A DNA stretch of 64,000 bases from CBDIHP01 sp965279195 (GCA_965279195.1 CBDIHP010000041.1:186001-250000), one strand, 5' to 3'. Counted from the first letter of the stretch, positions 9,072 to 19,257 are shown. The notes: generated from the sequence alone by a model not told the origin. Made by a program: numbers and translations.

Positions 9072-9104
9072 CTCGGCGGGTCATGACGAGCAAGACCCGC
9101 CGAG
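9072..9104. terminator. Hairpin at the convergent junction with mobA
   Basis: An 11-bp perfect stem (9072-9082 with 9094-9104) and an 11-base loop overlap the mobA stop codon. It lies between convergent genes, so it probably ends transcription from one or both sides. No T-run is present. Confidence 0.5.
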
Positions 9105-9713
9105 CCTTTGCCAGTCCCGCAACGCCGCCTCGTAATCCTCGGGCGAATTGAGATTCCGCAAGGTTGAGAAAGCCGGGTCGACCTCCCGGAAGGCATCCGG
9201 CCCCAGCACCAGGGTTTTCAACCTCGACCGCAACGCCGCCGGCCGCGACTGCCCTTCGTCCAGCAGGGACCGGATGGCAGTCAGGGCCGGCTCGCGTCGG
9301 TAGAGCGAGGCCAGGGGATGCAGGAACCCATCCACCTCCGGGATGGCGAGTTCATGTTCGCCGATCAGGCCGACGAGAGTCTGGATCCAACCGCGAACCA
9401 GAAACGGAGCGTCCGTCGAGGTTGCGAATACAAGATCGGTTACGCCCGAGATTCCCGCCAGCCCCGCGAGCAGCCCACGTAAAGGCCCCTGGCCCTGCAC
9501 GTCGTCGCGTACGACGCAGGCCCGTTCCTCCACCGTTGGGATCGACTGCCCCGGCGCTGCGACGACCACGATCTCCGCGCAAACTTCGGAAACCCGGCCG
9601 ATCACATGCTCCAACATCGTGGTGCCCGCGAACGGCAGCCACGCCTTGGGCCGACCCATCCGCCGGCTCTCGCCCCCGCATAAGATCACGCAACCCGGAC
9701 GTGGCTGACTCAC
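9081..9713 (-). CDS. mobA: Molybdenum cofactor guanylyltransferase
   Basis: MobA transfers GMP from GTP to molybdopterin-bound Mo, giving the bis-MGD form used by DMSO-reductase-family enzymes such as the formate dehydrogenase encoded 3.9 kb away. The 210-residue protein has the nucleotidyltransferase signature near its N-terminus ('VILCGGESRRMGRPKAWLPF') and the metal-binding 'ATSTDAPFL'. It starts with GTG at 9713, overlapping the stop of the MoeA fusion gene by 4 bases (GTGA), so the genes are translationally coupled. The product is cytoplasmic. Confidence 0.92.
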   Translation of the reverse strand: MSQPRPGCVILCGGESRRMGRPKAWLPFAGTTMLEHVIGRVSEVCAEIVVVAAPGQSIPTVEERACVVRDDVQGQGPLRGLLAGLAGISGVTDLVFATSTDAPFLVRGWIQTLVGLIGEHELAIPEVDGFLHPLASLYRREPALTAIRSLLDEGQSRPAALRSRLKTLVLGPDAFREVDPAFSTLRNLNSPEDYEAALRDWQRLGGSCSS

Positions 9714-11629
9714 GGAACACCCTCCTCGAACGTGAACCCAAGTCTCGCGAGGTCGGCACGCACCTCACCGTCGTCGAGCAGCCGCCGGAACGCCGCCACC
9801 GCCGGCCGCTCCCAGCGGCGCTCGGGGACGGCGAAGTCGTAGCACTCGGCCTGCAACGGGACGAACCTCAACCCATAAAGCCCGGCCACCGCCTCGATCG
9901 CCACGCCCCAGTCCGCCATCCCCCGCGCCACCGACGAGGCCACCGCGTGATGCGACCGGACCTCCACGGAATACCCCGGCGGTCGCCGATGGCCCAACAC
10001 CCGATCGATCAGCACCCGCGTCCCGCTCCCGCGAGACCGATTGATCATCCGCATTCGTGAATCGAATGCCGTTGGGGGCAAGTGATCGTCGGACAGGACC
10101 ACGAAATTCCGATCATCTATCCGACAGACCACCCCTTGCATGCGGCGGTAACCCCGGACGAGCCTCACCCCATCTGGCAAGAACGTGGAGTTATATCGAC
10201 CTGTCTCTGGATCGAGGAGATGGATCCCCGCCAGGTCGCACTCGCCCCGCCCGGCGGCCAGCAACCCGCCCTGAGACCCGACCCACTGGGTCTTGATGGA
10301 AAATCCCAGCGTGTGCAAACGTGAGAGGATCCTGTCGAGCCCGAGGCAGTGCGAGCCGATGACGTTGAGGTCGGGCGGCCGGCCCCGCCCGCCGAGCAGG
10401 GTAACCCGGACCGATTCGCCCTCGCCGACAAATTCCTGCTGCCGAGGGAGCGTCACGAATCCGTCGGCACGGCTGAAGGTCGTGACCGACCCGGACCCCT
10501 TGCCCAGCGGATAGGCCGACGGCCCTTCGGGTCCGGCAACGAGATTCACAAGAACATATTCCGTGCGGCCGATCTCGCTGTTGAGTCGGGAGGGCATCCT
10601 CGCCTCGATCCGGTCGGCGGGCTCCTCGCGGTCGCCCAGCATCCGTCGGATCACCGGGGCCACGAACTCGTGGAACGTGAAGATCGCCGACGTCGGGAAG
10701 CCGGGCAGGATCGCGACCGGCGTCGGGCCGATTGCCCCCAGGCAGATCGGCTTGCCGGGCTTGAGGGCGACCCCGTGCACGACCACGCCCGGCTCTCGCA
10801 GGCGGAGGGCCCGATAATTCAGGTCGCCGAGCCCCTTGCTCGTCCCGCCGCTGAGGATGAGCATGTCGGCATCCTTCGCCCGATCGAGGATGGCCTCGAC
10901 CTCGCCCATTTCGTCGCGGGCGATCCCAAGCATCACCGGCTCGCCGCCAAGCTCGCGGACGGCGTCGGCGACGAGTCGGCCGTTGGCGTCGTGGACCTGC
11001 CCCGGGCCGAGCGGCATCCCCGGCGCGACGATTTCGTGTCCGGTCGAGGCGATCGCGATCCGCGGCCGCCGCACCACGGCCACCGACGCCACACCGAGGG
11101 CCGCGAGCACACCGGTCTCGCGGGCACCCAGCCGTATGCCGGCCCGCAGGACGAGTTCGCCCAGGCAGAGATCGGTTCCCGAGAATGTCACATTCTGCCC
11201 CGGCGTGACCGGCCGCGAGACCGCTACTGTATCATCGAGAAGGATCCTCGCATGTTCGACCATCACAATCGCGTCCGCCCCGCGCGGAAGCATCGCCCCC
11301 GTGGCGACGGCCGTCGCGGTGCCGGGCTCCACAGCCAGTCTCGGGGGTTGTCCGGGCCCGAGCGATTCGGAGTTGAGGGCCAGGAGGATCGGATCATTCT
11401 CGGTCGCGCCGAAGGTCGATGCGGCCTCGACCGCGTAGCCGTCCACGTTCGAGCGGTCGAATGCCGGGACATCGCCGGGCGCGAGGACATCCTCGGCGAG
11501 GATGCGACCGAGGGCCCCGTCGAGTGCCACCGCCTCGGCTTCGAGTCGCGTCGGGCGGATCGCCGCCCACCATCGGCGTTCGGCCTCGTCGCGGTCGATG
11601 ACCTCAAGAAATTGCTCTTGTTCACGCAT
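9710..11629 (-). CDS. moeA: MoeA molybdotransferase fused to a PBP-like domain
   Basis: MoeA inserts molybdate or tungstate into adenylylated molybdopterin. Residues 1 to about 415 are a complete MoeA: 'PAFDRSNVDGYAV' (residues 56-68), 'VATGAMLPRGADAIVMVEH', the nucleotide-binding 'LILSGGTSKG' and 'PVAILPGFPTS', and the C-terminal beta-barrel. Residues about 418-639 are a substrate-binding-protein-like domain ('NVIGSHCLGLDRI', 'GECDLAGIHLLDP', 'MINRSRGSGTRVLID', 'MADWGVAIEAVAGLYGL') of the kind fused to MoeA in archaea and some bacteria; it may sense a metal oxyanion or small ligand. The gene is in an operon with a second moeA (19 bases upstream) and mobA. Confidence 0.9.
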   Translation of the reverse strand: MREQEQFLEVIDRDEAERRWWAAIRPTRLEAEAVALDGALGRILAEDVLAPGDVPAFDRSNVDGYAVEAASTFGATENDPILLALNSESLGPGQPPRLAVEPGTATAVATGAMLPRGADAIVMVEHARILLDDTVAVSRPVTPGQNVTFSGTDLCLGELVLRAGIRLGARETGVLAALGVASVAVVRRPRIAIASTGHEIVAPGMPLGPGQVHDANGRLVADAVRELGGEPVMLGIARDEMGEVEAILDRAKDADMLILSGGTSKGLGDLNYRALRLREPGVVVHGVALKPGKPICLGAIGPTPVAILPGFPTSAIFTFHEFVAPVIRRMLGDREEPADRIEARMPSRLNSEIGRTEYVLVNLVAGPEGPSAYPLGKGSGSVTTFSRADGFVTLPRQQEFVGEGESVRVTLLGGRGRPPDLNVIGSHCLGLDRILSRLHTLGFSIKTQWVGSQGGLLAAGRGECDLAGIHLLDPETGRYNSTFLPDGVRLVRGYRRMQGVVCRIDDRNFVVLSDDHLPPTAFDSRMRMINRSRGSGTRVLIDRVLGHRRPPGYSVEVRSHHAVASSVARGMADWGVAIEAVAGLYGLRFVPLQAECYDFAVPERRWERPAVAAFRRLLDDGEVRADLARLGFTFEEGVP

Positions 11630-11648
11630 GAATTCGTGACGCCCGGTG

Positions 11649-12890
11649 TCAGTCGTAGAGCCACGCGGTCACGCCCTCGCCTTCCGCGTAGCCTTCCAGA
11701 TCCTCAGGCACGACCACGAATCCGTCGGCCTCGGTGGTGCTGGACAGGATCGACGCCCCGCTGATCGCGATGGGCTCGACGAGCCCGCCGCTGAGCCGCA
11801 CCCTCGCGTAATCCACCCGCCCGACGGCCGACACCAGCTTCGTCGCCAGCCTCGCCTGGACCGGTCGGTATGTCCACCCGGGCCGTCGGCCGTTGAGGAG
11901 TCGGACGGCCCGAGACGCGAAGAAATCATACGCACACAAGCAACTGACGGGGTTCCCCGGCAGCAGAAACACGGGGGTCGAGCCCACCACACCCAATCCC
12001 GCCGGGCTCGACGGCCGGATCGCGATCCCGTGAAAATGCAGTCGTCCGATCTCCGCGACGACGCTCGGCGCGTGGTCCTCCGGCCCCGTCGAGCTCCCCC
12101 CCGCGACGAGCACCAGATCGAACGAGTCCGCCATGTCCTCGATGGTGTCCCGTATCGATTCTTTGTCGTCTTCATGTGGTTCGAAGTCGATGGGATCGCC
12201 GCCGTCGCGCGTCACCAGCGCGGCGAGCATGGGCGAGTTCGCATCGGGGATCTTGAATCCCTCGGGTCGTACCCCTGGCGGGAGTAACTCGTCCCCGGTG
12301 ACCAGGATCCCGACCGTCGGCCGCCGCGTGACGCGCACCTCGAAGGTCCCCATCGCACTCAACAGCCCGAGGTCCTGCGGGCGGAGCACGCGCCCGCGAG
12401 TCAAGGCCACGCTCCCGGCCCGGACGTCTTCACCCCGCCGGCCGATGTGTCGGCCCGGGGCGGTCGCCTCCTGGAGATGCACGAGGTCGCCGGCTTTCCG
12501 AGTCCCCTCAACCCTCGCCACCGCGTCCGCCCCGCTCGGGATCGGGGCTCCGGTGGCGATCTCGACCGCCTCGCCAGGCCCCACGGTCGCCCTGCAGGGG
12601 GACCCAGGTCGCGACCGCCCGACGACCCGCAAGGTCAGAGGCGAATAGCCGTCGGCCCCGAAGCTGTCCTCGCCCCGGATCGCGTAGCCGTCCATCGCCG
12701 CGCGGTCGAAGCCGGGGATGTCGAACCCCGCCACGACGTCCTCCGCCAGGACGCGGCCGGCCGCTTCAAGGAGTTGGATCGCTTCGGCGTCGAGCGGCCG
12801 GATATGGTCATCGATCCAGCGCTGGACAATGGCCACGCTCGAACGGCTGCGGAAGCCTTTTTGGCGGGGGTCGGTCAGGTCTTCGGCCAC
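11649..12890 (-). CDS. moeA: MoeA molybdopterin molybdenumtransferase
   Basis: This second MoeA has 413 residues without the PBP domain. It shows 'GFDRAAMDGYAIRGEDSF', 'EIATGAPIPSGADAVARVE', 'LLSAMGTFEVRVTRRPTVG', 'ILVTGDELLPPG', 'DLVLVAGGSSTGPEDHAP' and 'PVFLLPGNPVSCLCAYD', all typical. Two MoeA paralogues often coexist where both Mo and W enzymes are made; here one could load W for the aldehyde oxidoreductase and the other Mo for the formate dehydrogenase, but which does which is not visible. The start is GTG at 12890. The 134 bases between it and the divergent fdh gene should hold both promoters. Confidence 0.92.
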   Translation of the reverse strand: MAEDLTDPRQKGFRSRSSVAIVQRWIDDHIRPLDAEAIQLLEAAGRVLAEDVVAGFDIPGFDRAAMDGYAIRGEDSFGADGYSPLTLRVVGRSRPGSPCRATVGPGEAVEIATGAPIPSGADAVARVEGTRKAGDLVHLQEATAPGRHIGRRGEDVRAGSVALTRGRVLRPQDLGLLSAMGTFEVRVTRRPTVGILVTGDELLPPGVRPEGFKIPDANSPMLAALVTRDGGDPIDFEPHEDDKESIRDTIEDMADSFDLVLVAGGSSTGPEDHAPSVVAEIGRLHFHGIAIRPSSPAGLGVVGSTPVFLLPGNPVSCLCAYDFFASRAVRLLNGRRPGWTYRPVQARLATKLVSAVGRVDYARVRLSGGLVEPIAISGASILSSTTEADGFVVVPEDLEGYAEGEGVTAWLYD

Positions 12891-13024
12891 GGCTGGGTCT
12901 CCCTTGTGATCTCGATTCTAGCCGTTATCGCCATCCGTTGCAGTTCGCTGGCGACCGCTGGCGTGGAATTCATGGGTCTCGCATAATAGGACGCGGACGG
13001 AACTTGGCCCCGAGGCATTCGCAA

Positions 13025-16000
13025 ATGGACACGTCGCCCTCCACCTCGAATCGCCGGGCATTCTTGAAGTCTGGCGCCGCGGCCGGCTCGCTCGCCGGGC
13101 TCGGCCTGAACTTGCAGGCTGCCCGGGCCTCGGTCGGCCCGCTCAGGAGCCGGCTCAAGGGGGCCAAGGAATATGCGAGCGTCTGCCCCTACTGCGCGGT
13201 GGGATGCGGGCAGATCGTGAGCGTCCGCGACGGCAAGATCGTCAACATCGAGGGCAACCCCGACAGCCCCATCAGCGCGGGGACTCTCTGCCCAAAAGGC
13301 TCGGCCACGTTCCAACTCGCGGTCAACGAGAACCGGCTCACGAAGGTCAAGTACCGGGCCCCCTTCTCGAAGGAGTGGGTCGAGAAGGACCTCGACTGGG
13401 CGATGGATCAGATCGCCCTGCGGATCAAGGACACCCGCGACGGGAACTGGACCGAGACCTGGAACGGCATCGATTCCACCGGAAAGGCCCATGCCGCGAA
13501 GGTCAACCACTGCTCGACCATCGCCTCGCTCGGCGGAGCGACGATGGACAATGAGTGGAACTATGTCCATCTGAAAGCATGGCGGGCCCTCGGGTTGATC
13601 TGGCTCGAAAATCAAGCCCGGATCTGACACTCGGCCACCGTGCCCGGTCTGGGCACTTCGCTCGGTCGAGGCGGCGCGACCACCACGCTCGCCGACTTGC
13701 AGTTCGCCGACGCGATCCTGATCATGGGGTCGAACATGGCCGAGTGCCATCCCGTCGGCTTCCGGTTCGTGATGGAGGCCAAGCTCAAGGGGGCGAAGAT
13801 CCTCCACGTCGACCCCCGGTTCACCCGAACCTCGGCGATGGCCGACCTGCACGCCCCCCTGCGCGCCGGGACCGACATCGTCTTCCTCGGCGGCTTGATT
13901 CGTTATGTGCTAGAGAATGAGGGTTACTTCCGCGATTACGTGGTCAACTACACGAATGCAGCGACGTTGATCCACGAGGATTACCAGGATACCGAGGATC
14001 TCGCCGGCCTCTTCTCGGGCTTCCAGCCCGGCAGCCGCAGCTACGACCCGGCCTCGTGGCGGTACGACTCCGAGCCGAATGCGCGGCCCGGCAATCAACC
14101 GAAGGTCGAGACGAACGAGGCCTCGACTTTCAGCGCGCAGGGCGGGCAACTGACGAGGCCGCCGAGGACGGACCCGACGCTGAAGGACCCGCGCTGCGTG
14201 TTCCAGATCCTGCGGCGGCACTACGAGCGATACACCCCGGAGATGGTCGAGCGGGCCTGCGGCACGCCCAAGGGGCTGTTCGAGAAGGTGGCGAAGACGC
14301 TCATCGAGTCGTCGGGCCCCGACCGGACGGCGGCGATCTGCTACGCGGTCGGCTGGACCCAGCACACGACGGGCGTGCAGATCATCCGGGCTGCTTCAAT
14401 CCTGCAACTGCTGCTGGGGAACATCGGCCGTCCCGGCGGCGGGATCATGGCCTTGCGCGGGCATGCGTCGATCCAGGGATCGACCGACGTGCCGACCCTG
14501 TACAACCTCCTGCCGGGCTACCTGAATACACCGAGTGCCCTGAAATCGCACGGGACGCTGGCGGACTACATCAAGACCGAAATTTCGCCGACGAGCTACT
14601 GGGTCCATTTTCCGAAGTTCATCGTGTCGCTGCTCAAGGCGTGGTTCGGGGACGCGGCGACGAAGGAAAATGATTACGGATTCGGATGGCTCCCGCGTAA
14701 TGTGGGCGACCATTCGCACATGCCGATGTTCGTGGCGATGGCCGACGGCAAGATCAAGGGATTCCTGGCGATGGGCCAGAACCCGGCGGTCGGCGGCCAG
14801 AATGCGGGATACCAGAGGCGGGCCCTGGCCAAACTCGACTGGATGGTCGTCCGCGACCTGTACGAGACCGAGACGACGACATTCTGGAAGGACAGCCCCG
14901 AGGTCCATCGCGGGGAATTGACGCCGGGGGAGATCGGCACCGAGGTCTTCCTGCTCCCGGCCGCGGCCACGCCCGAGATGGACGGGACGTACACGAATAC
15001 ACAACGGTTGATCCAGTGGCACGACAGGGCCGTCGACCCGCCGGGCGACGCTCGGTCGGACATCTGGTTCACTTACCACCTGATGCGGCGGCTCAAGACG
15101 CTCTATGCCGGCAGCACCCTGGAGCGAGACCGTCCGATCCAGGCGCTGACATGGGATTATGTCGATCCGGAGGAGAATGCCGATTCGCGGATCGAAGACG
15201 AGCCGTCGGCGGCAAAGATCCTCAAGGAGATGAACGGCGTCGACCTCCGGACGGGCAAGCCGGTGCGGGGGTTCGGCGACCTGAAGGATGACGGCACGAC
15301 GGCCTGCGGCGTCTGGATTTACAGCGGGATCTATGCCCCGACGCCGCAGGAGCCCGACGGCCACAACTTCGCGGCGAACCGGAAGGGAGACAACTGGGTG
15401 TCGCTGGGCTGGGGCTTCGCCTGGCCGTCGAACCGTCGAATCATGTACAACCGCGCGGCCGCCGATCCGTCGGGCAATCCGTGGCCGAAGGAGGCCCGGC
15501 TCGCCCGCAGGCACGGCAACGGCCAGAAGGGGTATCTCTACTGGGATCCCGAGGCCGTCGGTCCGGACCCGGCGGATCCGAAGAAGATGATCAAGGGCCG
15601 ATGGGTCGGCCTGGACGTGCCCGACTTCCCGCTGACCAAGCCGCCCACGGCGAAGGCGAAGCCGGACGGCCTGGGGCTCGACTTCCACGACGGGGCCTCG
15701 CCGTTCATGATGAAGGGGGACGGCAAGGGGTGGCTGTTCGCCCCCAGCGGGCTCGTGGACGGGCCCCTACCGACGCATTATGAGCCGTTCGAGTCGCCGG
15801 TCGGGAACATCCTCTACCCCGACCAGCCGGTGAACCCGGTGGTGAAGGTCTATCCGGTCGCCGGCAACCCGTACGCGAAGAGGGGCTCGGATGAATATCC
15901 GTGCGTGCTTTCCACTTATCGGCTCACGGAACACCACCTCAGCGGGTCGATGAGCCGGTGGCTGCCCTGGTTGTCGGCACTCCAGCCGGAGCTGTTCGTC

Positions 16001-16285
16001 GAGATCAGCCCGGAGCATGCGTCGGAGGTGGGGGTGGAGAACCTCGGCTGGGTGCGGGTGATCTCGCCGAGGGCGGCGATCAAGGCCAAGGCCCTGGTGA
16101 CGCGCAGGGTGCGGCCGTTCTTGATCGATGGGAAAGCGATCCATCACGTCGGCATGCCCTGGCACTGGGGGTACAAGGGCGTCGTGACGGGGGACGTCGT
16201 GAACGACCTGGCCGCGCTCGTGGGGGATCCGAATGTGACGATCCACGAGGCGAAGGTGTTCGTTTGCCGGGTGGAGAAGGGGTAG
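13025..16285 (+). CDS. Selenocysteine-containing formate dehydrogenase, catalytic subunit, TAT-exported
   Basis: Oxidises formate to CO2 at a Mo/W-bis-MGD centre. The gene is one frame of 1086 residues containing a UGA at 13625-13627 (residue 201). UGA is followed by 'HSATVPGLGTSLGRGG' and preceded by 'GLIWLENQARI', exactly where selenoproteins of the FdnG/FdhA type carry selenocysteine. The start is ATG 13025, giving the TAT signal 'NRRAFLKSG' with Arg 10-11, so the enzyme faces the periplasm. [4Fe-4S] ligands are C54, C57, C61 and C89 ('CPYCAVGCG' and 'LCPKG'). The C-terminal molydopterin-dinucleotide domain includes 'YPCVLSTYRLTEHHLSG'. No ferredoxin-like beta or cytochrome gamma subunit gene lies next to it. 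A conventional gene caller would split it at the UGA. Confidence 0.93.
13628..13656 (+). promoter_or_regulatory. Bacterial SECIS element of the formate dehydrogenase
   Basis: Directly after the UGA there are 18 bases, then an apical loop GGTCT (13646-13650) closed by a 6-bp stem, GTGCCC (13640-13645) with GGGCAC (13651-13656). E. coli fdhF, from memory, has the same GGUCU loop 18 bases after its UGA. SelB carrying Sec-tRNA binds this loop. The element is within the coding sequence, as bacterial SECIS elements are. Confidence 0.85.
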
Positions 16286-16379
16286 GGCGTGGCTCCGCAC
16301 CGCTAACGGGATCAAGCCCGTCAGGCGGCAAGAATGGTGCGGAGGCCGCGAAGACGCGGCCACCCCACCCGACGAAAAA

Positions 16380-16407
16380 CGCCGGGCCGATGGGGATCGG
16401 CCCGGCG
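16380..16407 (-). terminator. Rho-independent terminator of clpC
   Basis: A 12-bp perfect stem (16380-16391 with 16396-16407) and 4-base loop are followed on the minus strand by five T (16375-16379). It lies 35 bases beyond the clpC stop and would also face the incoming fdh transcript. Confidence 0.8.
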
Positions 16408-16441
16408 TATCACGATGTGACGATCCGTTTCGGCGGTCGGT

Positions 16442-18928
16442 TCAGGACGCCGAGGCGGTGGCGGCGGCGAGTTCTTCCTTCGTCGTGCCCTCGAAGACGA
16501 GCTTGCGCTCGCGATCGACGCCCTCGACGCGGAGCATGACGGTGTCCTTGCCCTTGTACTTGCCGCTGAGGATGTCCTCGGCGAGCGGGTCCTCGATCAG
16601 GTTCTCGATCGAGCGGCGGAGCGGGCGGGCACCGTACTCGGGGTTGAACCCCTTGTCGATGAGGTACGCCTCGGCCTCGGCGGTGAGGTTCAGCTCTAGC
16701 CCGCGGTCGCGGAGCCGGGCGCGGACCTTCGCCAGTTCGATGTCGATGATCTGCTTGAGGTTCTCGCGGTTGAGGCTGTGGAACACGATCACGTCGTCGA
16801 GCCGGTTCAGGAACTCGGGGCGGAAGAACCGCTCGATCGAGCCCATGAAGTTCTCTTTCATCTTTTCATACGACTTGGAGTCGTCGCGGCTCCCGGGGAA
16901 GCCGAACTGGCCCCCCGCGGAGGTTTCCGCGCCGGCGTTGGTCGTCATGATGATGATCGTGTTCTTGAAGTCGACGTTGCGGCCGAAGCTGTCGGTCAGC
17001 CGGCCTTCCTCCATGATCTGGAGGAGCATGTTGTAGACGTCGGGGTGGGCCTTCTCGATCTCGTCGAGGAGGACGACGGCGTAGGGGCGCCGGCGGATCT
17101 TCTCGGTGAGCTGGCCGCCCTCCTCGTAGCCCACGTAGCCCGGGGGGGCGCCGATGAGCCGCGAGACGTTGTGCTTTTCCATGTATTCCGACATGTCGAT
17201 CTGGATCAACGCGTCGGAGTCGCCGAACATGAATTCGGCCAGGCTCTTGGCGAGCAGGGTTTTGCCGACGCCGGTGGGTCCGGCGAAGATGAAGCAGCCG
17301 ATCGGCCGCTTGGGGTCCTTGAGGCCCGCGCGGGAGCGGCGGACGGCCTGGCTGATCCGCTTGATCGCCTCGGCCTGCGAGATGACCTTCTTCTTGAGCT
17401 CCTCCTCCATATTGACCAGCCGGGCGGTCTCTTCCGCCTCGAGCCGGGTGAGGGGGATGCCGGTCATCTTGCTCACGACCTCGGCGATGACCTCGCCGTC
17501 GACCGTGCCGTCGACTTCCTTGGAGCGCTCGCGCCACTCGCGGTTGATCGTTTCCTTCTTCTTCTTGAGCTTGTCGGCCTGATCCCGGAGGGCGGCGGCG
17601 CGTTCGAAGTCCTGATTCGCGACCGCTTCTTCCTTGTCGGTGTTCAGGCGTTCGATCTGCTCGTCGAGCTCCTTGAGGTCGGGCGGCCGGGTCATGGCCT
17701 TGAGGCGGACGCGGGCGCCGGCCTCGTCGATGACGTCGATGGCCTTGTCGGGCAGGCAGCGGCCGGTGATGTACCGGTCGGAGAGCTCGATTGCGGCCTC
17801 GAGGGCCTCGTCGGTGATCTGGACCCGGTGGTGCGCCTCGTACCGGTCGCGGAGGCCCCGGAGGATCTCCAGCGCCTCGGTCTTCGAGGGGGGCTCGACC
17901 ATGATCATCTGGAACCGGCGTTCCAGGGCGCTGTCCTTCTCGATGTACTTGCGGTACTCGTCGAGGGTGGTGGCGCCGATGCACTGGACCTCGCCGCGGG
18001 CGAGGGCCGGCTTGAGCACGTTCGAGGCGTCGATGGCGCCCTCGGCGCCGCCGGCACCCACGAGCGTGTGGAGCTCGTCGATGAAGAGGATCGTGTTCTT
18101 GGCCCGTCGGACCTCGTTCATGACCGCCTTGATGCGTTCCTCGAACTGGCCGCGATACTTCGTGCCGGCGACCATCATGGCGAGGTCGAGCACGACGATG
18201 CGGCGGTCGCGGAGCAGCTCGGGGACGTTCCCGTCGACGATCATCTGGGCCAGGCCCTCGACGATCGCGGTCTTGCCGACGCCGGCCTCGCCGAGGAGGA
18301 CCGGGTTATTCTTCTGGCGTCGCGACAGGATCTGGACGACGCGCTCGATTTCGTTTTGGCGGCCGATCACCGGGTCCAGCTTGGATTGCCGAGCCAGGTC
18401 GGTCAGGTCGCGACCGAAGCTGTCCAAGGCCGGGGTCTTGGACTTACCCCCCTTCGCGGCGGCGCGTTCACCTTCGCCGCCGGCCTCCATCCCGTGACCG
18501 AGCAAGTTGAGCACCTCCTCGCGCACTTCTTCCAGCTTCAGGTTCAGGTTCATCAGAACCTGCGCCGCCACGCCCTCCTGCTCGCGCAACAGGCCGAGCA
18601 GCAGGTGTTCCGTCCCCACGTAATTATGGTTGAGGTTGCGGGCTTCCTCGATGGCGTACTCGATCACCTTCTTGGCGCGAGGGGTCTGGGGGAGCTTCCC
18701 CATCGTCACCATGTCGGGGCCCGATTGCACGATCTTCTCGACCTCGACCCGGATCTTGCGAAGATCCACGTCGAGGTTCTTGAGGACGTTCGCCGCGACC
18801 CCGCTGCCTTCCTTGACGAGGCCCAGCAAGACGTGTTCCGTCCCGACGTACTCGTGGTTGAAGCGCTGCGCCTCTTGATTGGCCAGTTGCATCACCTTCC
18901 GGGCACGATCGGTGAAGCGCTCAAACAT
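16442..18928 (-). CDS. clpC: ATP-dependent Clp protease ATP-binding subunit ClpC
   Basis: A Hsp100 unfoldase that feeds proteins to ClpP. Of 828 residues, 1-140 form two Clp N repeats ('EYVGTEHVLLGLVKEGSG', 'NYVGTEHLLLGLLREQEG'). The first AAA module has Walker A 'GEAGVGKT' at 213-220 and 'ILFIDELHTLVGAGG'; the middle coiled region carries a UVR-like motif ('NQDFERAAALRDQADKLKKK'); the second module has 'GPTGVGKTLLAKSLAEFMF', 'SEYMEKHNVSRLIGAPPGYVG' and 'VVLLDEIEKAH'. The UVR-like motif marks ClpC rather than ClpA or ClpB. No McsA/McsB or CtsR gene is adjacent. The start is ATG 18928. Confidence 0.97.
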   Translation of the reverse strand: MFERFTDRARKVMQLANQEAQRFNHEYVGTEHVLLGLVKEGSGVAANVLKNLDVDLRKIRVEVEKIVQSGPDMVTMGKLPQTPRAKKVIEYAIEEARNLNHNYVGTEHLLLGLLREQEGVAAQVLMNLNLKLEEVREEVLNLLGHGMEAGGEGERAAAKGGKSKTPALDSFGRDLTDLARQSKLDPVIGRQNEIERVVQILSRRQKNNPVLLGEAGVGKTAIVEGLAQMIVDGNVPELLRDRRIVVLDLAMMVAGTKYRGQFEERIKAVMNEVRRAKNTILFIDELHTLVGAGGAEGAIDASNVLKPALARGEVQCIGATTLDEYRKYIEKDSALERRFQMIMVEPPSKTEALEILRGLRDRYEAHHRVQITDEALEAAIELSDRYITGRCLPDKAIDVIDEAGARVRLKAMTRPPDLKELDEQIERLNTDKEEAVANQDFERAAALRDQADKLKKKKETINREWRERSKEVDGTVDGEVIAEVVSKMTGIPLTRLEAEETARLVNMEEELKKKVISQAEAIKRISQAVRRSRAGLKDPKRPIGCFIFAGPTGVGKTLLAKSLAEFMFGDSDALIQIDMSEYMEKHNVSRLIGAPPGYVGYEEGGQLTEKIRRRPYAVVLLDEIEKAHPDVYNMLLQIMEEGRLTDSFGRNVDFKNTIIIMTTNAGAETSAGGQFGFPGSRDDSKSYEKMKENFMGSIERFFRPEFLNRLDDVIVFHSLNRENLKQIIDIELAKVRARLRDRGLELNLTAEAEAYLIDKGFNPEYGARPLRRSIENLIEDPLAEDILSGKYKGKDTVMLRVEGVDRERKLVFEGTTKEELAAATASAS

Positions 18929-19257
18929 TCGGTCGACTCCGACGATTCGGCCGGGCCACTCACCCGGCCTGGGACGTTCACGATCGTAACGCTTCGGCTC
19001 TTCAACTCACGACGTGGAAGGCGAGCGGGCCGGATCGCGGTTGCCCAATAGGATTCTACGCGGATCCCACCCGGCTCGTTCACCGGTCCTCGGCAATTTT
19101 CGAGAAGTCCCGCGCGAAAGGCAAGGAACCATCGACCCTGCCGACCGACACTCCTCCTCCGTTTGCGCCCAACCGCGACATCCTCGCCACAAATCAGACC
19201 CGACCGAAACGACCGGGTCGCCTGGAGTTAGATCCATCCGGCTGGGGCCGGGTTCGC
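18929..19257. other. Intergenic region upstream of clpC
   Basis: These 329 bases lie between the clpC start and the stop of the TPR gene, both on the minus strand, and should contain the clpC promoter. I see no gene, no CIRCE or CtsR-type operator, and only a weak 6-bp hairpin near 18951-18969. Confidence 0.5.

Noticed and set aside
16778..19051. Long open frame antisense to clpC
   Set aside because: Same cause; clpC has all AAA+ motifs and a terminator in its own direction.
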